NCBI RefSeq assembly: GCF_004798905.1 | Contig: NZ_SDMO01000018.1 | Coordinates: forward strand, 1 to 44,447 | Source: Halomonas borealis | GTDB lineage: Bacteria; Pseudomonadota; Gammaproteobacteria; Pseudomonadales; Halomonadaceae | DNA length: 44,447 nucleotides | Reading direction: 5' to 3' | Program-made: the position numbers and the translations under genes | Part shown: positions 35,284 to 42,947 of the stretch, piece after piece | Layout of the letters: each line of letters starts with the position of its first letter | Position numbering within the stretch: the first letter of the stretch is position 1 | The notes under the pieces: model-generated | Told to the model about the DNA's origin: nothing | Databases searched by the model: none | Seen by the model: the letters and a program-made list of their open reading frames with translations, nothing else

Positions 35284-36354
35284 ATGAAACGCATCCACAT
35301 CACGCCGGCCTGGCACTTCAGCGACGAGGCCGGTCACCAGCTCGACCCCAAGCTGTTCGGCCTGCTCGAGGCGGTGCATCGGCATGGCAAGCTCACCCGG
35401 GCCGCCGCATCGGTGGGCATCTCCTATCGCCATGCCTGGAACCTGCTCAACAAGTGGAGCGACTTCTTCGGTATCCCCCTGGTCGAGCTCGAGCGCGGTC
35501 GCGGCGCGCGGCTGTCGCCCTTGGGCGAGAAGCTGTTATGGGCCGAGCAGCGTGTGATCGCCCGGCTGGGCCCGCAGCTGGAAAGCCTCGGCTCCGAGCT
35601 CAACCTGGCCATCCAGCAGACCCTGGAGGGCGTCAAGCCGGTGTTGCGGCTGTATGCCACCCACGGTTATGCCATCGAGCTGTTGCCGGCGCATCTCGAT
35701 GAACTCGGCCTCGACCTCCAATATTGTAGTTCTCGTGAGGCGCTGGCGGCATTGCAACGTGGGGCCTGTGACCTGGCCGGCCTGCACCTGCCGCGCGGCG
35801 AGGTCGGCGAGCGGGTGATCCATGGCTATCGCGATCTGCTCAAGCCGCGCAGCTACCGGGTCATACGCTTCATTACCCGGCGCCAAGGGGTGATGGTAGC
35901 GCCGGGTAATCCGTTGGGAATCGGTGGCCTGGCGGACCTGGTGCGGTCGGACGTGCGCTTCATCAATCGCCAGGCAGGCTCGGGCACCCGGGCGCTGCTG
36001 GATGGCCTGTTGGAGGGGCAAGGCCTGTCGAGGCGGCGTATTCGTGGCTACGAGATCGAGGAATATACCCACTCGGCGGTGGCGGCCTATGTCGCCGCGG
36101 GCATGGCGGAGGCGGGGTTCGGGGTCGAGGCGGCGGCCCGGCGCTTCGGACTCGATTTCGTGCCGCTGGCGCTGGAGGACTACCTGCTGATCGGACATCG
36201 ACGCAGCCTGGCGGAGCCGAAGCTCACGACGCTGCGCCGGGTGCTGGCCGGCGAGGCCTTCCAGGCGGCGGTGGCCGAACTGCCGGGATATACGCCGGAT
36301 CGTTGCGGCGAGGTGGAGGGCATCGAGGCGCTGTTGTCAGGAAAAGGGTCATGA
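35284..36354 (+). CDS. ModE/LysR-like regulator with PBP-like domain, probable fds regulator
   Basis: The 356-residue product has an N-terminal winged helix-turn-helix (about 20-90; LTRAAASVGISYRHAWNLLNKW, cited in part as AAASVGISYRHAWN) of the ModE/LysR class and a periplasmic-binding-protein-like effector domain (about 115-345) with NRQAGSGTRALLD, typical of the PBP-like molybdate-sensing family. It is divergent from fdsGBA-fdhD-fdsD. By position it resembles the FdsR regulator of Cupriavidus, and formate or molybdate is a plausible ligand. Both the ligand and the target are inferred. Confidence 0.82.
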   Translation: MKRIHITPAWHFSDEAGHQLDPKLFGLLEAVHRHGKLTRAAASVGISYRHAWNLLNKWSDFFGIPLVELERGRGARLSPLGEKLLWAEQRVIARLGPQLESLGSELNLAIQQTLEGVKPVLRLYATHGYAIELLPAHLDELGLDLQYCSSREALAALQRGACDLAGLHLPRGEVGERVIHGYRDLLKPRSYRVIRFITRRQGVMVAPGNPLGIGGLADLVRSDVRFINRQAGSGTRALLDGLLEGQGLSRRRIRGYEIEEYTHSAVAAYVAAGMAEAGFGVEAAARRFGLDFVPLALEDYLLIGHRRSLAEPKLTTLRRVLAGEAFQAAVAELPGYTPDRCGEVEGIEALLSGKGS

Positions 36355-36361
36355 ACCCGGC

Positions 36362-36385
36362 AGCGCGGCGCTCCGGGGCCGCGCT
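36362..36385. terminator. Hairpin between the convergent regulator and nhaC gene
   Basis: AGCGCGGC and GCCGCGCT pair around an 8-base loop, 7 bases after the regulator stop. There is no T run, so it is a weak candidate. Confidence 0.35.
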
Positions 36386-36402
36386 ACCGGTGGTGATGGG
36401 AA

Positions 36403-37887
36403 TTAGCTCAGTGCATAGCCCAGTGCCAGGAACCCCAGTGCGGTGACGCCGGCCCCGATCAGGGCGTAGGGGAACTGGGTGAGGGCGTGCTGCATCGGCT
36501 GGCAACCGCTGCCCTGGGACGAGAGCACCGAGGAGTCCGAGAAGAAGCAGGCATGGCTACCGAAGCTCGAGGCGGAGAGCAATGCACCGACGACCAGCGG
36601 CATCGGGGCGCCCATGCTCTGGGCGATGGGCACCACGATGGGGATCGAGATCACGAACACCCCCCAGGAGGAGCCGGTGGCGAAGACCACCACGGCCATG
36701 GACAGGAACACGATGGCCGGCAGCAGGGCTATCGTCAGGTGGGGCGTCAGGGAGTCGATCATGAAGGCGGTCATGCCCAGCTGATCATTGATCTCGCGCA
36801 GCACGAAGCCCACCGCGACGATGGCCAGCGGCAGCATCATGGTGCGAAAGCCGTCCATGATGGCATCCATCAGGGTGGCGAAGGTGGCCAGGCGCTGGAT
36901 CAGGTAGAGCAGGATGGTGAACATGATCGCCACGATCACGCCCTTGAGCAGGTCGATCTCGAACCAGGCGCTGGCGCCGATCAGCACCGCCATCGGCAGC
37001 AGGAAGTTGATCACGCCGACCCACGGCTGGGTCGTGGGCACATCGTCCTCGCCGAGGGCGACATCGGGTGCCTCGTCGGGGATCGGCTGGCCGTTCTTGG
37101 CACGCGCTTCGGCGGCCTTCATCGGCCCGATGTCGGGCATGATGCCGATGGCCACCAGCACGACCAGACCCATGGCCACCCAACCGTAGAGCATGAAGGG
37201 GATCGACTGGATGTAGAGCCACATGCCCGAGCCCTCGACCGCGCCGTTGGTCTCGAGCAATTCGGCGAAGTAGACCGCCCAGGTAGAGAGTGGCACCAGG
37301 ATGCAGATCGGCGCCGCCGTGGAGTCGACGATATAGGCGAGCTTCTCGCGGGAGACGCCGAAGCGGTCGGTGAGACGCTTCATGGCCGCCGAGGTGGCCA
37401 GGGCGTTGAGGTAGTCGTCGATGAAGATCATCACGCCCAGGCCGGCGGTGCTCAGCAGCGACTGGCGGCGCGTCTTGACCAGGCGGGTCATGAAATGGCT
37501 GAAGCTCAGGGTGCAGCCCGATTTCTCCAGCATGGCGATGAAGCCGCCCATCAGGCCGCAGACCAGGATCAGCCAGGCGATGGTCTCGTCCATCATCACC
37601 GAGAGCGAGATGTCGGCCAGTTCACCGATGAAGTCCTGAGGCTGGAGCAGGATCAGGCCCGAGATGGCGCCGATCGCCAGGGCCTCGAGGGTGCGGTGGG
37701 TGGCAATGGCCACCACCAGCACGATCAGCGAGGGCACCAGGCTGATCCAGCCGAAGTCCGTGCCAGCTTGGTGGGTCAGTGTCAGGCTGACCACCGTGCC
37801 CAGCACGCTCAGCATCAGCAGTAGGGTGCGGCCCGTGCCGCGTCGCGTGGGCAGCGAGGGGGCGAAGGGGTGAGTGGGCTGGTTCAT
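36403..37887 (-). CDS. NhaC-family Na+/H+ antiporter-type transporter
   Basis: This is a 494-residue inner-membrane protein with about 11-12 hydrophobic segments. It has NhaC features: MIFIDDYLNALATSAAMKRL, the VDSTAAPICILVPLSTW region, FATGSSWGVFVISIPI, and SSFGSHACFFSDSSVLSSQ in place of the common GDHCSPISD. The family exchanges Na+ for H+ or for organic ions. The neighbour puuA (202 bases upstream, same strand) suggests a role in polyamine or GABA exchange, or in pH and salt control during ammonia release. The start is ATG 37887, with GGAGG. Confidence 0.85.
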   Translation of the reverse strand: MNQPTHPFAPSLPTRRGTGRTLLLMLSVLGTVVSLTLTHQAGTDFGWISLVPSLIVLVVAIATHRTLEALAIGAISGLILLQPQDFIGELADISLSVMMDETIAWLILVCGLMGGFIAMLEKSGCTLSFSHFMTRLVKTRRQSLLSTAGLGVMIFIDDYLNALATSAAMKRLTDRFGVSREKLAYIVDSTAAPICILVPLSTWAVYFAELLETNGAVEGSGMWLYIQSIPFMLYGWVAMGLVVLVAIGIMPDIGPMKAAEARAKNGQPIPDEAPDVALGEDDVPTTQPWVGVINFLLPMAVLIGASAWFEIDLLKGVIVAIMFTILLYLIQRLATFATLMDAIMDGFRTMMLPLAIVAVGFVLREINDQLGMTAFMIDSLTPHLTIALLPAIVFLSMAVVVFATGSSWGVFVISIPIVVPIAQSMGAPMPLVVGALLSASSFGSHACFFSDSSVLSSQGSGCQPMQHALTQFPYALIGAGVTALGFLALGYALS

Positions 37888-37943
37888 GCGTGACCTCCGT
37901 GGTGTGTTGTCGTGGATCGCGCGGTATGAACCGGGGCAGCAGA

Positions 37944-37967
37944 CATTGTGATTGTCATTGTCATTGC
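37944..37967. repeat. Short hexamer repeat (CATTGT x4)
   Basis: CATTGT, GATTGT, CATTGT and CATTGC follow directly on each other in the 201-base gap between puuA and the nhaC gene. The rest of the gap holds one small palindrome, CCGGTGAATCACCGG (38014-38028), and no gene. Confidence 0.6.
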
Positions 37968-38088
37968 GGGGCTCCCTTGGTGGGGTAGGGGCACGAGGCG
38001 GACCGGACGCCCGCCGGTGAATCACCGGGATCGTCGATGACGGGGCGCTCAGGGGAAGCGGCGCGGTCGACGGGCCTGGCGTCGTGGC

Positions 38089-39465
38089 TCAGACGTGGCG
38101 CAGGTACCAGTCGTACTCCAGCTTGCTCACCGTCTGCATGGCCGCCGTGCGCTCGGCCCGGCGGTTGGCGATGAAGACGTGCAGGAACTCTGGCCCCAGG
38201 GCCTCGGTGAGCGCCTCGCTGTCCTCCAGCAGGTCCAGGGCCTGATGCCAGCTGTTGGTCAGGGTCGGCGCGAACTGGTCGTAGGCGTTGCCGGTGACCG
38301 CCTCGCCCGGTGATAGCTGGCGGTGAATGCCATGGTTCACCGAGGCCAGCAGGGTGGCCAGGAGCAGGTAGGGGTTGGCGTCGGCGCCGGCGACCCGATG
38401 CTCGACCCGACGGGCGACGTTGGGGCCCGAGGGGATGCGCAGGGCTACCGAGCGGTTGTCGTATCCCCAGGTCGGGGTCATGGGCACGTAGAGGCCCGGC
38501 TGGAAGCGACGAAAGGAGTTGAGGTTAGGGGCGAAAAGCGCCATGGACGCCGGCATCAGGGCCATCAGGCCGGCGATGGCATGCTGCAGGGTCGCGGTGC
38601 CCAGCGGCTGCTCGTCGGCGGCGGAGAAGACGTTGTGCCCTTCGCCGTCGAGCAGGCTCATGTGCACGTGCATGCCATTGCCGGCCTCGCCGCCGTAGGG
38701 CTTGGCCATGAAGGTGGCTTCGAAGCCGTGGCGGATGGCCACGCCCTTGATCAGGCGCTTGAGCAGTACGGCGCTGTCGCAGGCCTTGAGCACGTCGTCG
38801 CAGTGGATCAGGTTGATCTCGAACTGGCCCGGCGCGCACTCCTTGAGGGCGGTGTCCAGCGGCAGTCGCTGGGCCTGGGCCGCGGCCTGGACCTCTTCCA
38901 GGAAGTCGGCGTATTCGTCGAGCTCGTTGATCGAGTAGAGCTGGCTCTCGGTGGCGCGCTCGCCGGTGGCCGGCGAGCGGGGTGGCTGGGCCATACCGAG
39001 CTCGTCGCGGGTGCGATCGATCAGGTAGAACTCCAGCTCCAGGGCGACCACGGGGGTCAGCCCCACGGCAGAGAGGCGTTCGGCCTGGCGAGTCAGCACG
39101 TGGCGGGGGTCGGCGAAGAAGGGGCCGTCCTCGCCGTTGCGCATGTCCATCAGTAGCTGAGCCTGCTTGCCGCCCCGCAGCCAAGGGGTGGGCATCAGCG
39201 TGCCGGCCACCGGACGGCAGACGCGATCGCTGTCGCCAGTGGACAGGCCAAGGCCGGTCTCCTCGATGGTGTTGCCGGTGATGTCCAGGGCGAACACCGA
39301 GGCAGGCAGATTGACCCCGTCGCGGAAGGCCTTCTCCAGATTGTCGCGGGGAATGCGCTTGCCGCGCAGCACGCCGTTGAGGTCGCTGATCAGTAGGTCG
39401 ATGCTATCGACATCGGGGTGTCGTTCCAGGAAGTCGCGGGCTTCATCGGAGGGGGTGAGCGACAT
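38089..39465 (-). CDS. puuA: Gamma-glutamylputrescine synthetase (glutamine synthetase-like)
   Basis: It ligates glutamate to putrescine with ATP, the first step of the Puu pathway. The 458-residue product has the glutamine synthetase fold: an N-terminal beta-grasp (SIDLLISDLNGVLRGKRIP), the metal-site VVALELEFYL, APGQFEINL, GNGMHVHMSL and PYLLLATLLAS. The absence of the GS adenylylation-loop sequence and the puuB/puuD context favour PuuA or a related glutamylpolyamine synthetase over GlnA. It is divergent from puuD with strong promoter elements between. Confidence 0.87.
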   Translation of the reverse strand: MSLTPSDEARDFLERHPDVDSIDLLISDLNGVLRGKRIPRDNLEKAFRDGVNLPASVFALDITGNTIEETGLGLSTGDSDRVCRPVAGTLMPTPWLRGGKQAQLLMDMRNGEDGPFFADPRHVLTRQAERLSAVGLTPVVALELEFYLIDRTRDELGMAQPPRSPATGERATESQLYSINELDEYADFLEEVQAAAQAQRLPLDTALKECAPGQFEINLIHCDDVLKACDSAVLLKRLIKGVAIRHGFEATFMAKPYGGEAGNGMHVHMSLLDGEGHNVFSAADEQPLGTATLQHAIAGLMALMPASMALFAPNLNSFRRFQPGLYVPMTPTWGYDNRSVALRIPSGPNVARRVEHRVAGADANPYLLLATLLASVNHGIHRQLSPGEAVTGNAYDQFAPTLTNSWHQALDLLEDSEALTEALGPEFLHVFIANRRAERTAAMQTVSKLEYDWYLRHV

Positions 39466-39504
39466 GAGGGCACCTGTTGGATTGTGATCGTTGGCAATGG
39501 TGAC

Positions 39505-39533
39505 ATCATTTAATCAACAGTCGTTGTTGTCAA
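39505..39533 (-). promoter_or_regulatory. Sigma-70 promoter of puuA
   Basis: TTGACA (perfect -35; 39533-39528), a 17-base spacer and AATGAT (39510-39505) point towards puuA. The spacer holds CAACA-N5-TGTTG (39515-39529), which could be an operator. Confidence 0.6.
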
Positions 39534-39646
39534 ATCTTTTACAGTTTTGGGCCGTTAGAGGCATGAAGGGCTTTCGGAAAATCATGATTTTTATGTTTTA
39601 AAGTAGTGTGTTAACAGTTTTTCGGCGTGACTGCTTCGTGGCTGAC

Positions 39647-39675
39647 TTGGCAAGATAAATCGACCCATGTATGTT
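39647..39675 (+). promoter_or_regulatory. Candidate promoter of puuD
   Basis: TTGGCA, a 17-base spacer and TATGTT lie 49 bases before the puuD start, with a well-placed GAGGAGG ribosome site. The AT-rich gap also has ACAGTTTT twice (39541 and 39614). Confidence 0.5.
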
Positions 39676-39723
39676 GATCAAAGAATGACGAATCTGGTTT
39701 CGTGCATGATCGAGGAGGCTGCC

Positions 39724-40461
39724 ATGCAGACCCGACCCCTGGTGGGGGTGATCGCCTGTCGTCGCGAGGTGGAAGGCCACCCGTCGCACATGGTCACCGA
39801 CAAGTATCTGAATGCCCTGCGGGATTACGGGCTCGAGCCGGTGATCCTGCCGGTCTGGGAAGATCTCGATGCCGCCGGCGTAGCGCCGCTGCTGTCACGG
39901 CTGGATGGCCTGGTGCTAACCGGCAGCTATACCAACGTCGAGCCGGGCCGCTATGGCGCGGAGCGCGCGCCGGAAAATACCCGGGGCGACCTCGACCGCG
40001 ATGCCGCGGCCATGGCCTGGGTGCCCGCGGCCCTGGAGCTCGGGCTGCCGCTATTGGGCATCTGCCGTGGCTTCCAGGAGCTCAACGTGGCCTTCGGAGG
40101 GAGTCTCTACCAGGCGGTACAGGGCGTGCCCGGAAAGCTGGACCATCGTGAACCCGGTGGCGAAAAGGCGGCGCAGTACGCCCCCACCCACGATCTGGAG
40201 ATCCTCTCGGGCGGGTGGCTCTCGCGGCTGCATGGTGAGCCGAGTGCTCGGATCAATTCCTTGCATCAACAGGGCATCGATCGCCTGGGCGAGGGCTTGA
40301 GCGTCGAGGCGGTGGCGCCGGACGGCCTGGTCGAGGCCTTCTCGGTGACCGATGCCCCGAACTTCGCCCTGGCGGTGCAGTGGCATCCCGAGTGGCAGCC
40401 CCGTGAGCACGCACTCTATGACGCCATCTTCCGTGGCTTCGCCGAGGCCTGTCATGGTTGA
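39724..40461 (+). CDS. puuD: Gamma-glutamyl-gamma-aminobutyrate hydrolase
   Basis: This class-I glutamine-amidotransferase-like hydrolase frees GABA from gamma-glutamyl-GABA, the last Puu step. The 245-residue product has the nucleophile Cys114 in LLGICRGFQELNVAFGG and the His-Glu pair in VQWHPEWQP near the C terminus; LVLTGSYTNVEP is also typical. The start is ATG 39724, with GAGGAGG; the frame is open to 39667 but lacks homology. Confidence 0.93.
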   Translation: MQTRPLVGVIACRREVEGHPSHMVTDKYLNALRDYGLEPVILPVWEDLDAAGVAPLLSRLDGLVLTGSYTNVEPGRYGAERAPENTRGDLDRDAAAMAWVPAALELGLPLLGICRGFQELNVAFGGSLYQAVQGVPGKLDHREPGGEKAAQYAPTHDLEILSGGWLSRLHGEPSARINSLHQQGIDRLGEGLSVEAVAPDGLVEAFSVTDAPNFALAVQWHPEWQPREHALYDAIFRGFAEACHG

Positions 40462-40511
40462 GGCCGGCCGCGAGGGATGTCGTATTCCCCGCTGATAGTG
40501 TCGTAACGCGA

Positions 40512-40539
40512 GAAGGGCCCGCCATGCAGCGGGCCCTTC
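40512..40539 (+). terminator. Hairpin terminator after puuD
   Basis: An 11-bp stem, GAAGGGCCCGC with GCGGGCCCTTC, has a 6-base loop and lies 50 bases after puuD. Only CCTGTTGG follows, so the T run is poor. Confidence 0.65.
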
Positions 40540-40678
40540 CTGTTGGTGAAGGGTCGTCGGTGGAGTGCTGTTGGCGAAGTGTCGTGGCGGGAGCCTCGCG
40601 AAAGAGGCGCCGGCGATGGAAGACAGGGGCTTGGGGTGGGGGCAGGGCTCGAGGCGGGGCATGGTGTGTGACGCATAG

Positions 40679-40708
40679 GCCGCCGCCGGGCTCGGTCCCG
40701 GCGGCGGC
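40679..40708 (-). terminator. Hairpin after the second nhaC gene
   Basis: A 12-bp GC stem (40679-40690 with 40697-40708) lies 12 bases past the stop at 40721. It has no T run. Between it and the puuD terminator (40540-40678) I see nothing. Confidence 0.6.
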
Positions 40709-40720
40709 TTGGCTGGGGTC

Positions 40721-42664
40721 TCAGGCGCGCGGTTGCGTCTCGAGGCGTTGGGGCTGGGGCGCTCCCTCGGTGGCCCGTCGGCCGAAGACGAAGAGGGTGG
40801 CGGTCAGTGCCGCGGCACCGCCGGCCAGCCCGACCCACCAGCTGATGCCATAGCCCACCGCGATGTTGCCGAAGACCATCGCCACCAGGCCTACCAGCAG
40901 GGCATAGGGGAGCTGGGTGCGCACATGGTCGATCAGGTCGCAGCCGCTGGCCATGGCGGCGAGCAGGGTCGTCTCGGCCAGGGGAGAGCAATGATCGCCC
41001 CATACGGCGCCGGCGAGCACCCCGGCCACCGAGGCATACAGCAGCGGCATGCCCTCGGCCGTGCCGGCGAGGCCATGATGGCTGAGCACCGCCCAGGCCA
41101 GGGGCACCACCAGGGGCATCATGATGCCCATCACGCCCCAGGAAGAGCCCGTGGCGAAGGCGGTGAAGCCCGCCAGGGCGAAGATCACCGCCGGCAACCA
41201 TTGGGGCGACAGGCTGTCGCCGAGGGCGGTGACCAGGAAGTCACTGGTATGCAGGGCCTCGTTCACGTTGGCCAGTGCCCAGGCCATCATCAGGATGGTG
41301 ATCGGCAGCAGCATCGACTTGACGCCCTCGAACCAGTAGTGAGCGGTCTCGGTCATGCTCATCAGCCGCTGGGCCTGGGTCAGGATCACCGCCACCACGC
41401 AGGAAGCCAAAGAGCCCCACATCATGGCGCTGAAGGAATCGCCTTCACCGAAGATGTCGCGCAGGTCGTGCTCGCCGCCGCCCAGTGCCGCGAGGCCGGT
41501 GGTGTAGATGCCGCCCAGGGTGATGGCCACCAGTACCAGCATGGGCACGATGGCATTGAGGGCGCGAGTGGGGATGCCCTCCTTGGTCGGGATGTCGGCC
41601 TCCTCGACGATGGCCTCGCGGTTGGTCAGCCCGGTGCGCTCCCCCGGCTCGGAGAGCGCGCGTCGCTCGGCCTGGAGCATCGGGCCGAAGTCGCGCCCGG
41701 TCCAGGCCACCAGGAATACGAAGGCCAGCGCCAGCAGCGGATAGGCGTTGTAGGGGATGGCGTTCACGAACACCGAATAGGCCGACTCGGACCAGCCTTC
41801 GATGCCGGCCATGGCCTCGCTGATCAGGCCGACCTGGAAGCCGATCCAGGTGGTGACCAGCATGATCGTCGAGACCGGGGCGGCGGTGCTGTCCACCAGG
41901 TAGGCGAGCTTAGCGCGGGAAATCCTCAGTCGATCGGTGATGTGGCGCATGGTGTTGCCGACGATCAAGGCGTTGGCGTAATCGTCGAAGAAGATCGCCA
42001 GGCCGAGCAGGGCGGTGGAGTTCTGGGCCTGGCGCCGGCCACGGATGAGGCGAGCGATGCGTTCGGCGATGCCGCGGGTCCCGCCATTACGCGAGATGAT
42101 GCCGACCATGCCGCCGATCAGCAGACAGAACAGCACGATGGACATGTGGCCGCTGTCGCTGGCGGCCTCGAGCACGTGGACGTTGACCGAATCACCGAAG
42201 GCGCTGAGCAGGGCGCCGGCGCTCATGCCGTGCAGCACCCAGCCGCCGAGCAGCAGGCCGGCGAACAGGGCGATGATGACCTGGCGGAAGGCCAGCGCCA
42301 AGGTGATGGCGGTCAGCGCCGGCAACAGCGATAGCCAGGCGGGGAGGGCGTCGAGGGTTCGTTCGGCCACGATGCGGTCGGCGTCATCCATCAGGCGCAA
42401 ACGGGCCGGCTCGCCGGGCAGGGTCAGCGTCAGGGTGGCGCTACCCGCGTCGACCGGGCTCAAGGCGATGGGTTGGCCGTCCAGCTCGGCCCGAACGCGC
42501 TGCTTCGGGGTGAGGCCATCCACGGTGATCTCGGTGTCGACGCCTGCGAGGATCACGTCCGGCACCGAGAGAGTGGGGGCAGCCTGTGCGGCCGAGACGC
42601 ATAGCCAGAGCAGCAGCAACGCAGGGCTCAGGGCCCGGCGTAGGGTGGGGAGGTAGGGTGTCAT
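40721..42664 (-). CDS. NhaC-family antiporter with exported N-terminal domain
   Basis: The 647-residue product starts with what looks like a cleavable signal peptide (about 1-28, ending AQA). It is followed by a predicted beta-rich, Ig-like stretch of some 75 residues (about 29-105; TEITVDGLTPKQRVRAELDG, LTLTLPGEPARLRL) before the first membrane segment (about 107). The rest is an NhaC-type transporter: FFDDYANALIVGNTM, VDSTAAPVSTIML, FATGSSWGVMGI, and the intact GDHCSPLAETT motif. A periplasmic N-terminal domain on NhaC is uncommon in my knowledge. It is divergent from spuC and may exchange Na+ for an amine or acid of this pathway. Confidence 0.83.
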   Translation of the reverse strand: MTPYLPTLRRALSPALLLLWLCVSAAQAAPTLSVPDVILAGVDTEITVDGLTPKQRVRAELDGQPIALSPVDAGSATLTLTLPGEPARLRLMDDADRIVAERTLDALPAWLSLLPALTAITLALAFRQVIIALFAGLLLGGWVLHGMSAGALLSAFGDSVNVHVLEAASDSGHMSIVLFCLLIGGMVGIISRNGGTRGIAERIARLIRGRRQAQNSTALLGLAIFFDDYANALIVGNTMRHITDRLRISRAKLAYLVDSTAAPVSTIMLVTTWIGFQVGLISEAMAGIEGWSESAYSVFVNAIPYNAYPLLALAFVFLVAWTGRDFGPMLQAERRALSEPGERTGLTNREAIVEEADIPTKEGIPTRALNAIVPMLVLVAITLGGIYTTGLAALGGGEHDLRDIFGEGDSFSAMMWGSLASCVVAVILTQAQRLMSMTETAHYWFEGVKSMLLPITILMMAWALANVNEALHTSDFLVTALGDSLSPQWLPAVIFALAGFTAFATGSSWGVMGIMMPLVVPLAWAVLSHHGLAGTAEGMPLLYASVAGVLAGAVWGDHCSPLAETTLLAAMASGCDLIDHVRTQLPYALLVGLVAMVFGNIAVGYGISWWVGLAGGAAALTATLFVFGRRATEGAPQPQRLETQPRA

Positions 42665-42719
42665 GAGCGTGTCCCTGGATTGTTGTTGGTGAGCAGGGTG
42701 AGGTCGGGCGCCGTGGAGG

Positions 42720-42920
42720 CGCTTCCGGCGTCAATGAAATTTGGTCGTTGTGGTGTGAGGTGTCAACGATTTTGTTGTTGTTTTGTTATAGTGTCGATAT
42801 TTTTAATTTAGGTGGTTTATATTAATCAAGGGGTTATTGGCGTTTTGCGCACGAGGAAGGGAAAGGGGTTGGCAGATCGAGATAGACCCTATATGTTGAG
42901 TAAACAATAACATTTCGGGT
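42720..42920. promoter_or_regulatory. AT-rich control region between nhaC and spuC
   Basis: This region is strongly AT-rich against the GC-rich surroundings. It holds TATAGT (42787-42792) as a -10 candidate for spuC, TTGACA on the minus strand (42766-42761) as -35 for the nhaC gene, GTTGTTG (42774-42780; another copy at 42682-42688) and TTAATCAA (42822-42829). The last two words recur upstream of puuA. Confidence 0.5.
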
Positions 42921-42947
42921 TGGCGTTCTTAACGGGAGGAAACGGCC

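Noticed and set aside
36487..37824. His/Asp/Gln-rich plus-strand frame opposite the first nhaC gene
   Set aside because: The composition is that of an antisense frame to a membrane protein in high-GC DNA; there is no start signal.
42834..42850. Sigma-54 promoter before spuC (TTGGCGTTTTGCGC)
   Set aside because: The spacing between GG and GC is too short for a -24/-12 promoter.
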